Origin: Streptomyces longispororuber
GTDB lineage: Bacteria > Actinomycetota > Actinomycetes > Streptomycetales > Streptomycetaceae
Reading direction: 5' to 3'
DNA length: 64,000 nt
Assembly (NCBI RefSeq): GCF_014656095.1
Contig: NZ_BNBT01000010.1
Coordinates: 1-64,000, forward strand
The notes beneath the pieces were generated by a model that saw nothing but the letters and a program-made list of their open reading frames with translations, did no database searches and had not been told where the DNA came from. The translations under genes were made by a program, and so were the position numbers. Shown in pieces: positions 19,791 through 29,800 of the stretch; position 1 is the stretch's first letter, and each line of letters opens with the position of its first letter.

Positions 19791-20247
19791 GTGCGCACGG
19801 CAACGAACGAGTACGACCAGCCCGCCAAGTACAAGAAGGACAGCACCTCCTCGAAGTACACCTACACCTACACCTTCATCAAGGCCGGACACGCACCCGG
19901 CGGCTTCAACTACCGCACGGTGCCCTTCCGCGCGATGACACCTTCTGGAGCGGGTCCACCCACCTGATGAAGGGCGGCTGCGTCTTCCACACCTACATCC
20001 CGGTGATGACGACGATGAGCGCCCTGCCGGACATCGCCCGCAACATCCGCAACGTCCGGGCCTGGCACGGCCCCCGCCCACCGTGCACCCGTGACCACCG
20101 GCGGAGAAAGGGCAAACGGACATGCTGGTTCCTGTTTCGCACCACCAGTACGTGCTGCTCGACACCGACGCCGAAGCCGCCTTCGAAGACATCGACGGCA
20201 GGCGGGCCGGCAGCGGCATGGTCAGCGTGAACCAAGCCGGCCCGTGA
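19791..20247 (+). pseudogene. Frameshifted and fragmented small gene(s)
   Basis: A GTG at 19791 opens a frame reading KYKKDSTSSKYTYTYTFIK and FNYRTVPFRA, which stops at 19967. The protein-like sequence continues in another frame from about 19933 (DDTFWSGSTHLMKGGCVFHT, then ALPDIARNIRNVRAWHG), so a frameshift near 19930 splits one gene. A third short frame, 20122-20247, encodes MLVPVSHHQYVLLDTDAEAA with its own stop. I do not recognise the family. These look like remains of one or two small genes. Confidence 0.4.
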
Positions 20248-20647
20248 CGCCGCTCGCGGCCACGCTCGAAGAAGACCAGCAGCAGTAGCCACACCGAGCT
20301 GCCGGGCGTGGCGGACCAGTGGCGCAGCACACTGCCGCTGATGGCCGGGAGAGCCCAGGCCCGGTCAGCCCTCAGGTCCTGCAGCATGACGGCGGCGCCG
20401 AACGTCCCTGCGGCCGTCGCGTTGCACGACCCGGGCGTCGGCCGGGCAGCCGACCTGCCGCCCTCCCCCGCACGCACCGACCCACCGCCTTCGCCGAGCG
20501 TGTCGCGTCCGGGCCGCCGCGTTCCGGAGGATCATCTGCGGCAGCAGCACACCCCGTGCGCAGGCCCCGGGGACGCCGGGCCTCCCGTGCCGCCGCCCCC
20601 ACCGCCCGTACCACCACCGCAAGGTGCCGGAACGCCGGAGCTCTCCC
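20248..20647. other. Intergenic region upstream of the flavin monooxygenase
   Basis: About 400 bases of GC-rich sequence with no supported gene. It should contain the promoter of the Baeyer-Villiger monooxygenase gene; no clear -35/-10 pair is seen. Confidence 0.45.
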
Positions 20648-22192
20648 ATGGACGTACGCCTCCCCGCCGCGAACGGCCGACAGGAGGACGGCGGGGCACC
20701 GCCGTCGGAGCGGACACCACCTTGGGAGGAGCACACCGTCGTGGTCGTCGGCGCGGGCGTCTCCGGGCTCGGCGCCGCCATCCGCCTGCGGCAGGCGGGC
20801 ATCCTCGACGTCGTCGTCCTCGAGCGGTCCGCGCACGTGGGCGGCACCTGGCACGACAACCGCTACCCGGGCGCCGCCTGCGACGTCCCCGGACACCTGT
20901 ACGCCTACTCCTTCGCCCCCTTCCCGGCATGGCGCTCGTCCCTGCCCGCCGCCGACGAGATCCGCTCCTACCTGCGCCGCTGCGCGACCGACTGCGGCCT
21001 CGACGAACACCTGCGCCTGGGCAGCGAGGTCCAGGAGGCCCGCTGGCACGAGGCCGAGGCGCGGTGGTACGTCCGGACCGGAGAGCGGCGGTACCGCTGC
21101 CGCTTCCTCGTCACGGCCACCGGCCTGCTCAGCGAGCCGCACGTGCCCGCGCTGCCCGGCCTCGCCACGTTCCGGGGAGCGGCCTTCCACACCGCGCGCT
21201 GGGACGGCGCCTGCGACGTGGCCGGCAAGCGCGTGGCCCTGATCGGGACCGGCGCCTCGGCGGTGCAGTGCGTCCCGCACCTCGCCGAACGGGCCGCGGC
21301 CCTCGACGTGTACCAGCGGACGCCGCCCTGGGTGCTCCCCCGCCTCGAACGGCGTGTCCCCGCGGCCGAGTCGGCGCTGTACCGGCGCTCGCCGCGCCTG
21401 CGCCGCCTGGCCAGGGCCGTCGCCTACTGGACGCGCGAGAGCTGGCTGCTGTGCTTCACCGGCCCGCTGCACCGCGTCGTGAGCAGGGGCGTGACGGCCC
21501 TCGCACGCCTGCACCTGCGCTGCCGCGTGCCGGAGCGGGAGCTGCGGCGGCGCCTGCTCCCGTCCTTCCGCCTGGGCTGCAAGCGCGTCCTGCTGTCGAA
21601 CGACTACTATCCCGCGCTGCGCCGCACCCACGTCAGCCTCGTCACCGACCCCGTCGCCGCCGTCACCGAGGACTCCGTCATCACCCGCGACGGGCGCGTC
21701 CGCCCCGCCGACGTCATCGTCTTCGCCACCGGGTACGCGGTCGGCAGACCGGCCCTGGCGCGGCGCGTCGTCGGCCGCGCGCAGCGGCGCCTAGCGGACG
21801 CCTGGAGCGAGGGGATGGAGGCCCACCACAACGTCATGGTGCCGGGCTTTCCCAACATGTTCGTGCTCCTCGGCCCGCACAGCGGGCTCGGCCACTCCTC
21901 CGTCACCCTGCTGCTGGAGGCCCAGCTCGACTACGTGCTGAGCTGTCTATCCCACCTGCGCGAGCACCGCCTCGCGGAGGTCGAGGTCCTGCCCGCGACC
22001 CAGCAGGCCTACAGCGCCGACCTGCGCCGCCGCATGCGCGACACCGTCTGGCAGTCCGGCGGCTGCCGGAGCTGGTACCAGGACCCTCGCGGGGGGCACG
22101 TCACCGCGCTCTGGCCGGGCTCCGTACGCCGCTACCGCACCCGGACCCGCACCTTCCGCGCCGAGGGACACCGCACCCGCGCGGAGCCGTGA
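20648..22192 (+). CDS. Flavin-dependent Baeyer-Villiger monooxygenase
   Basis: 514 residues. Two dinucleotide-binding motifs, VVVVGAGVSGLGAA near the start (FAD) and VALIGTGASAVQ in the middle (NADPH), flank the type I BVMO fingerprint F-x-G-x3-H-x3-W, seen as FRGAAFHTARW. These enzymes insert oxygen next to a ketone to give esters or lactones. CCGGAG lies seven bases before the ATG at 20648. It faces away from the sterol genes but next to the PKS block, so it may act on the polyketide; because BVMOs also act on steroids, a role on the sterol product cannot be excluded. Confidence 0.85.
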   Translation: MDVRLPAANGRQEDGGAPPSERTPPWEEHTVVVVGAGVSGLGAAIRLRQAGILDVVVLERSAHVGGTWHDNRYPGAACDVPGHLYAYSFAPFPAWRSSLPAADEIRSYLRRCATDCGLDEHLRLGSEVQEARWHEAEARWYVRTGERRYRCRFLVTATGLLSEPHVPALPGLATFRGAAFHTARWDGACDVAGKRVALIGTGASAVQCVPHLAERAAALDVYQRTPPWVLPRLERRVPAAESALYRRSPRLRRLARAVAYWTRESWLLCFTGPLHRVVSRGVTALARLHLRCRVPERELRRRLLPSFRLGCKRVLLSNDYYPALRRTHVSLVTDPVAAVTEDSVITRDGRVRPADVIVFATGYAVGRPALARRVVGRAQRRLADAWSEGMEAHHNVMVPGFPNMFVLLGPHSGLGHSSVTLLLEAQLDYVLSCLSHLREHRLAEVEVLPATQQAYSADLRRRMRDTVWQSGGCRSWYQDPRGGHVTALWPGSVRRYRTRTRTFRAEGHRTRAEP

Positions 22193-22233
22193 GGCCGGGC
22201 CCGGCGGCGGGGCGGCCGCCGGGCCCGCGGGGG

Positions 22234-23373
22234 TCAGGCCGGGACGGCGACCTGCCCGGCCCCGCACGCGCGGGCCAGGTACGCGTCGTCGACGGGCTCG
22301 GGGTCCGGCAGGTCCCCCACGGCCGCCAGCAGGTTCGTACGGTCGTAGGTCCGGTGGAACGCGCTGAACCCGAGCACGCCCGCGGCCTGTTGCGCGACCA
22401 GGGCCTCCAGGGGCGTGGGCCGGTCCACCTCCGGTACGAGGTGGACGGCGATCCCCGGGTAGCGGGCGTGCAGTGCCCGGACGGCGGCGCGGGCCGTGGT
22501 GTTGTGCGGGTGAGTGACGTGCACCGTACGGACACCGTCCCACCCCGCGGTCCGGGCCGCCGCGCGCACCATGGCACGCGCGGCGTACTCGGCGGGCACG
22601 ACATTGCCCTCCCCCTCGGGGTCCGCCGGGACGCGGATCCGCAGCGCCTCTCCGCGCAGCCCCGCTGCCGTCAGGTACCGGGTCAGGCCGTGACCGTGGC
22701 TGGCGCGGGCGCGCATGCCGTCGTCGACGATCCGCAACAGGACGTCCAGGGGCTGCCCGGGCAGGTGGCCGGGCACGGGCCGGTCGGTGGCGAGCAGGCT
22801 CGGCCGCAGGACGGTGACCCGGCGCCCGGTGCGCCCCGCCCAGGCGCGGACCAGGCGTTCGGCGGTGTACTTGCTCTCCTCGTACGACGTCTGGAAGCCG
22901 TACTCCTCACTCAGCTCGCTCTCCAGGACGTGGCCGGTGAGGCGGCGGCCGGCCACGTAGGCGGTGCTGACGTGCAGCACATGGGCGTCGGGCGCCTCGT
23001 CGGCGAGCTCCAGGACGTGCCGGGTGCCGAGCACGTTGGCGGCGTACAGCGGCACCGGGTCGCCCTCCAGCTTCAGCAGGGCCGCGCTGTGCCAGATCTC
23101 GGTCACGCCGTCGGTCGCCCGGGCGCGGTCCGCTGCCGACAGGCCGAGCCCCGGCAGGGTGATGTCCCCGCTGAGGAAGCGCAGGCGTTCGAAGGCAGCG
23201 GCCGGCAGGGGCGGGGTGTCCAGCCAGGTCACCGCGGCTTCGGTACGGGTTCGCAGGGCGCGTCCGCTGCCGCGGCCCAGGACGGTGATCGGTGCGTCGC
23301 CGCCCCTGGCGAGCAGTTCGCGCAGGACGCGGCTGCCGAGGAAGCCGGTGGCACCGGTGAACAGGATGGACAA
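22234..23373 (-). CDS. Thioester-reductase-like extended SDR
   Basis: 379 residues. It starts with the NADP-binding motif LFTGATGFLGSRVLRELL, has the catalytic Y-x3-K in TSYEESKYTAERLV, and the HSAALLKL stretch typical of the thioester reductase / fatty acyl-CoA reductase subgroup. Such enzymes release carrier- or CoA-bound acyl chains as aldehydes or alcohols. Chosen start is TTG at 23373 because AAGGAGA lies about five bases upstream. It is divergent from the PKS gene and convergent with the BVMO gene, so I infer reductive off-loading of the polyketide chain. Confidence 0.8.
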   Translation of the reverse strand: MSILFTGATGFLGSRVLRELLARGGDAPITVLGRGSGRALRTRTEAAVTWLDTPPLPAAAFERLRFLSGDITLPGLGLSAADRARATDGVTEIWHSAALLKLEGDPVPLYAANVLGTRHVLELADEAPDAHVLHVSTAYVAGRRLTGHVLESELSEEYGFQTSYEESKYTAERLVRAWAGRTGRRVTVLRPSLLATDRPVPGHLPGQPLDVLLRIVDDGMRARASHGHGLTRYLTAAGLRGEALRIRVPADPEGEGNVVPAEYAARAMVRAAARTAGWDGVRTVHVTHPHNTTARAAVRALHARYPGIAVHLVPEVDRPTPLEALVAQQAAGVLGFSAFHRTYDRTNLLAAVGDLPDPEPVDDAYLARACGAGQVAVPA

Positions 23374-23889
23374 GGCGTCTCCTTCACGCGGAGGGAACAG
23401 ACAGGGCACGGACACGGGACGGACGGACAGCGCACGCGGAGGCGTCTGGCGCGACCGGCGGCCCGTCGGGCCGCGCCGCCGGTGCGGGGTGTCCGGACGC
23501 GTACCCGGGCCCGCCGCCGGTACGGATGTCCGACGGTCTGCCCGTGGAACGGCACCGGCGCGGCGTCGCGCCGTTCCCTGGGCGAGGGCCGGGCACCGTA
23601 CCGGCCGTGGGAGCCCTCGGAGCGTTCCACGCTGGAGGGCGCGCTGTCCCGTCGGGGCGCCGTGCACGGCCGGTCCCCCACCTAACGAGTGATCCGGCGT
23701 CAACGAGCGCCCCGTTGCCGTTCCAGGTGAATCAGCCGTCGCGGAGAGTGTCGACCGGGCAGGAATCCGTTGCCGTGTGTAGTCAGTTCAGGACGCGTCG
23801 ATGTCATGCCGTCCCAGGACACGTCGATGCCATCGCGGCGCTCGCGCTGTCAGCCGAGCGGAACACCTGGTGCGAGGAAGGTCCGTCAC
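23374..23889. other. Divergent control region between thioester reductase and PKS genes
   Basis: About 515 bases carrying promoters for both directions. The right end has AT-richer words (CGTGTGTAGTCAGTTCAG). No gene, hairpin or firm promoter could be fixed. The PKS frame is open back to 23770, but that part has no KS homology and no ribosome site. Confidence 0.5.
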
Positions 23890-26800
23890 GTGAACCTGGA
23901 GCCAAGCCTTTACGGCGAACGAGCCGTCGCCGTCGTGGGCGTGTCCTGCAGACTCCCCGGCGGGATCGCCGACATGGACGGCCTGTGGAACGCCCTGCGG
24001 GAAGGGCGTGACCTCGTGACCGAGATGCCCGCCGACCGCTTCGACGCCGACCGCTTCGTGGACGCCACGATGCCCCGCACGGGCAAGAGCTACACGGCCG
24101 CCGGCGGCTTCCTCGCCGACATCGAGCGGTTCGACGCCGCCTACTTCGGCATCTCCCCGAAGGAAGCGGCCCACATGGACCCCCAGCACCGGCTGCTCCT
24201 CGAACTGACCGCCGAGGCGCTGGACGACGCGGGCGTCGACCCGGCGGCCCTCGCGGGGTCGGACACGGCCGTCTACGTCGGCATCTCGGACGCCTCCTAC
24301 GGTGTCCTGCAGATGCTCCGGCCCGACAACATCGGGCCCTACACGATGTCCGGCGCCGCCTCGTCCATCGCGGCCAACCGGCTCTCCCACGCCTTCGACC
24401 TGCGCGGGCCGAGCATGGCGGTCGACACCGCCTGCTCGTCCTCGCTCGTCGCCCTCGACCGCGCCTGCCGCACCCTGTGGGACGGCACCAGCCGCGTCGC
24501 CCTGTGCGGCGGCGCCAACGTCCTCCTCACCCCGTACCACTACGTGGGCTTCTCGCAGGCCGCGATGCTCTCGCGCCGGGGCAGGTGCGCGTCGTTCTCC
24601 GCGGACGCCGACGGCTTCGTGCGTGCCGAGGGCGGCGGGGTGGTGCTGCTCAAGCCCCTTCGGGACGCCCTCGCCGACGGTGACCGCGTGCACGGCGTGA
24701 TCCTCGGCACCGCCAGCAACTGCGACGGCCGGACGATGGGCCTGGCGCTGCCCAGCGCCGAGACGCAGGAGGGCCTGCTGCGCAGGGTGTACGCCGACTT
24801 CGGCGTCCACCCCGACGACCTCGTCTACTTCGAGGGGCACGGGACGGGCACGGCCGTGGGCGACCCCGTCGAGGCGCAGGCCATCGGCCATGCGCTCGGC
24901 GTCCGCCGCGTCAACGGCCCCCTGCCGCTCGGCTCGGTCAAGACCAACCTGGGCCACCTGGAACCGGCCTCCGGCATGGCCGGCCTGTGCAAGGCGCTGC
25001 TCGTCCTGCGCCACGGCGTGATCCCCGCCTCGCTGCACGCCGACCCGCCGAACCCCGCGATCGACTTCACCGGCCTCGGTCTGGACCTCGTCACCGAGAA
25101 CCGGCCCCTCCGGCAGACCGACCGGGCGGTCGCCGGAGTCAACTCCTTCGGCTTCGGCGGTGCCAACGCCCACGCCGTCGTCGCGGCCGCGCCGCCGGTG
25201 CCCGGGCCGGCCCGCCCCGTGGACGCACCGACCGAACTCCCGGTCGTGGTGACGGCCCGCACCCCGCAGGCGCTGCGCGAAGCGGCGTCCCGCACGGCCG
25301 CCCACCTGGCCGCGGCGGACCCCGGCGACTTCTACGACATCGCGTACACCTCCTGCCTGCGCCGCGGCAAGCACGAGCACCGCACCGCGGTGCTCGCCGC
25401 CGACGCCGCGCAGGCCGCCGAGCGGCTGGCCCGCGTCGCCGACGACCCGGCCGTCCCGGCCGACCTGGGGGTGAAGGCCGTCCGGCACGGGCGGGTGGCG
25501 TTCGTGTTCGCCGGGAACGCCTCGCAGTGGGCGGGCATGGGCGCTGATCTCCTCGCGGGCGACGACGACTTCCGCGCCGCGGTCACGGCCGTGGACGCCG
25601 AACTCGCCCCGCGCCTGGGCTGGTCGGTGACCGAGGAGCTCGCCCGGCCCGCGGACCGGTGGCGGCTGGAGGCGACCGAGGTCGCCCAACCGCTGCTGTT
25701 CGCCGTGCAGGTGGGCGTCGTCGCCGTGCTGCGGGCCCGTGGCGTCGAGCCGGCCATGGTGCTGGGACACAGCGTCGGCGAGGTCGCCGCCGCCCACACC
25801 GCCGGAGCGCTGACGCTCGCCGAGGCGGCACACGTCGTTCACGAGCGCAGCCAGGCGCAGGCGCTCACCGCGGGCAGCGGCCGGATGGCGGCCGTCGGCC
25901 TGGGCCGCGAGGACGCCGTCGAGGCGCTGGCGCCGTACGGGGGACGCCTGGAGATCGCCGGTGTGAACAGCGACAAGGACGTCACCGTCGCCGGAGACGC
26001 GACCACCCTGGCGGCGCTCGGCGAGGAATTGGCCGGGCGTAGCGTGTTCTTCCGGGACCTCGGGCTCGACTACGCCTTCCACAGCCGTGCCATGGACGCG
26101 CAGCAGGCGCCGCTCACCGCGGCGCTCAAGCACCTGGAGCCCGGCGCCGCGTCCGTCCCCTTCTACTCCACCGTCACCGGCGCCCGCATCGCCGGAGCGG
26201 ACCTGGACGCGGACTATTGGTGGCGCAACGTCCGCGAGCCCGTCGCTTTCGCCGCCGCCGTCGACGAAGCCATGGAGGACGGCGCTGACGTCTTCCTGGA
26301 GATCGGCCCCCACCCCGTGCTGCGCACCTACCTGCGGCGCGTCACCGGCAGCCGCCCGCACACCGCCACGGCCGTGCTGCCGACGCTGCACCGGGACGCC
26401 GACGGGCCGGACGGCCTGGCCCGCGCCCACGCCCGCCTGATCGCGGTCGGGGCGGTCACGGACTGGACGCGGTATTTCCCCGTGCGGGGCCGGGTGGCGC
26501 GCCTGCCCGCCTACCCCTGGCAGCGGGAGCGCCACTTCAGCGGCGGCAGGGACTGGTTCACGCCGGACGGCCCGTACCGGCACCCGCTGCTGGGCGCCCG
26601 GATCGCCGCCCCCACGCCGTTGTGGTCGGGGGCCGTGGAGCCCGTCCTGGTGCCGTGGCTCACCGATCACCGGGTGGCCGGGTCCGTCGTCATGCCCGCC
26701 ACCGGATACGTCGAGATGGCCCTGGCCGCGGGGCGCGAGGCCTTCGACGGACCCGCCGAGATGGAGCACCTGGAGATCACGACCGCCCTGGTCGTCCCCT

Positions 26801-29800
26801 GGGCGACCGCCTCCCAGGTACGGCTGCACGTCTCGCTCGACCCCGACGACGGGGTCCTGCTGGTCGCCGCGAGCGACGAACAGGCCAAGGAGCCACGCGT
26901 CCACGCCCGCGCCCGAGTGCGGCGTCTCGTCACCCCCCGCCCGGCCCCCGTCACCGACCCCGCCTCCCCGCCGGAGCCGTGCCAGGGGCGCCTCACCGCC
27001 GAGGACCACTACAGCCGCTGCGCCGCCGCCGGCCTCGGATACGGGCCCGCCTTCCAGGTGCTGACCGAGCTGCACGTGGGCGAGGGCGAGGTCGTCGCCG
27101 CCTACGCCTACGAGCCGCAGGCCGGTCCCCTCACCGTGCACCCGGCGCTGCTCGACGGCGCGCTGCAGGCCGGTGTGCCGCTGCTCGCCGACCGGCTGGA
27201 CGACGGCGAGGCGTACCTTCCCGCCCTCGTCGGTGCCGTCCGGGTGTGGGGCACCCCCGCGCCGACCGGCACCGTCCGGCTGACGGAGCGCTCCCGTTCC
27301 CGGGACGAGGTGTGCTGGGACATCACCGTCACCGACCCCGACGGCACGGTGTCCGTCCAGCTCGACGGCTGCCGCATGCGCCGCTTCACCGCGGCGCAAC
27401 GGCTGCCGCTGGCTGTCCTCCACACGGTGCCGCGCGCCGCGCCGTGGCCCGGCGAGCCGCTCGGCCCCGCGCCGATGCCCTCCCCCGAGCGCGTCGTAGC
27501 GGCCTGCGCCGAGTCCATCGGGCGGCTGCGCGAGGGCTGGCGGGCGCTGCGCTACGAACACGCGGGCCCGCGGTTCGCCGACACCTTCGTCGACCTCCTG
27601 GGCGATGTGCTGGCCGGCCTGGCCGGCGCGGCCGACACCCCGCTGAGCGTGCCGGACCTGGTGGCGCGCGGCCTGGCGGAGCGGCACGTCAGGCTCGTCG
27701 AACTGCTGGCCCCTGCCCTGTGCCGGCGCGGCCTCCTCCAGCCACAACCCGACGGCCGCTATCTCGTGCGCCCCGCCGGGCTGCGGCTGCCCGCGGTGAT
27801 GGCGCCCGTCTCGGCCGAGGCGTCGGCGTACGTCCACGCCCAGGCGCTGCTCGCCCGGCAGGCCGACAAGCTCGACGACGTCTTGCGCGGACGCCGGGAC
27901 CCGGTGGAACTGCTGGCCGACGACACCTCCGTCAGAATGCTCGAGCAGTTCTACGACACCGCGCCGGTCTGCCGGTTCCACAACCGGATCGCGCAGCGGC
28001 TGCTGCGGGAGATCGTGCGCGCCTGGCCCGCCGACCGGCCGCTGCGGGTGCTCGAGGTCGGCGCCGGCACGGGTGGCACCACGGCCGCCCTGCTGCCGGT
28101 GCTGCCCGCGGACCGCACCACGTACTGCTTCACCGACGCCTCGGCATTCTTCTTCGCTCGCGCGCAGAAGCGGTTCGCGGACCACGATTTCGTCGACTAC
28201 CGCACGTTCGACCTCGACCGGGACCCGGTCGAGCAGGGCTTCGCCCGGCACTCCTTCGACCTGGTGGTGGCGGGCAACGCGCTGCACACGGCGCGGGACC
28301 TGAGTGCCGCGCTGCACGCCGTCGCCTCCCTCCTGGCCCCCGGCGGCGGCCTGCTCGCCATGGAGTCCCACGACGCGGAGGTCCTTGCCCCGGTCTTCGG
28401 CGCGCTGGACAGCTTCCACGGACACACCGACACGCGGCTGCGCCCGCACTCACTGCTCCTGGCCCGCGACGAGTGGCCCGGACTGTTGCGCGCGTGCGGG
28501 TTCCCCGAGGTCGTCCAGAGCGGTGACGACCGGGCTCCCGCCCGGGACCACTACTCCGTCCTGCTGGCCCGCACCGCCACCGCCCCGCCCGAGCAGGCCG
28601 CCCAGGTACCGGCGGCTCCCCGAGCCCGCGAGGACGCCCTGGTCCTGACCGTGGCCGAGACCGCCGACGCACGGCCGCTGGCCCGCGCGCTGAAGGAGGC
28701 CGTCACCGCGGGCGGCGGCCGGGCCGCGGATCCGGCCACGGCCCCTCGTACCCCCGAGGACTGGGGACACCTGCTTCGCACGGCCGTCGGCACAGAACAC
28801 CGCGGCACCCTGGCGATCGTCCTGCTGCTCGGCGAGCCGGACGAGGAGGCCGCCGGTGACGTGCTCGCCCGCGCCACCCACCGGGCCGAGCTGCTGCGCA
28901 CCTGCGCCCTCGCCTGCGGCGAACTGCCGGAAGGCGTCCGTGCGGAGCTGTGGCTGGTGACCCGCCCCTGCGGGATGGCGGAGGGCACCGGGAGCAGCCA
29001 CCCCGCCGACGCCGTCGTCTGGGGTCTCGGCCGGTGCCTGGTCAACGAGCTGCCGGACCTCGACTGCCGGCGTATCTCCCTCCGACGCAACGGCACCGCG
29101 GACGACGCGCGGCGCCTGGCCCGTGAGCTGGCCTCCCCCACGGACGAGGACGAGATCGTGCTCACTGAGCGGGGCAGGTTCGTCCTCAGGACGATGCCGC
29201 GCCCGTCGGCCGTGCCCGCGACCGAGGACACACCGTACAAGCTGGAGGTGCGCCAACCGGGCCTGTCCTACCGGCTCGACTGGGAGGAGGCTCCCCCGTC
29301 GCGGCCGGGACCGGGTGAGGTACTGGTCGAGGTGAAGGCCACCGCCCTCAACTACCGGGACATCATGCAGAGCGTCGGCCTGCTCCCGAGGGAGGCCGTC
29401 GAGGGAACGGCCACCGAGTCCGGCTGCGGGCTGGAGTGCGCGGGCGTCGTCGCGGCCTGCGGCCCGGGCGTCACCCGGTTCAAGCCCGGTGATCCCGTCG
29501 TCGGGATGGCCTTCGCCTCGCTGGCCTCCCACTGCGTGGCTCCGGAGAGCAGTCTGCTCCCGCTGCCCGACGGCATGACGTTCACGGAGGCGGCCACCCT
29601 GCCGGTCGCGTTGACCACCGTGCACTACAGCCTGATCACGCTGGCCCGGTTGCAGCCGGGAGAGACGGTCCTCGTCCACGGGGCTGCCGGCGGGGTCGGG
29701 CTCGCCGCCGTGCGCTACGCCACCGCACGCGGCGCGCACGTGATCGCCACCGCCGGCAGCGAACTGAAGCGGGACTACCTGCGGTCCCTCGGGGTGGACC

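Noticed and set aside
23788..28449. 1553-codon minus-strand open frame inside the PKS gene
   Set aside because: It is the antisense shadow of KS, AT and DH domains with Gly/Arg/Val-rich nonsense and no homology.
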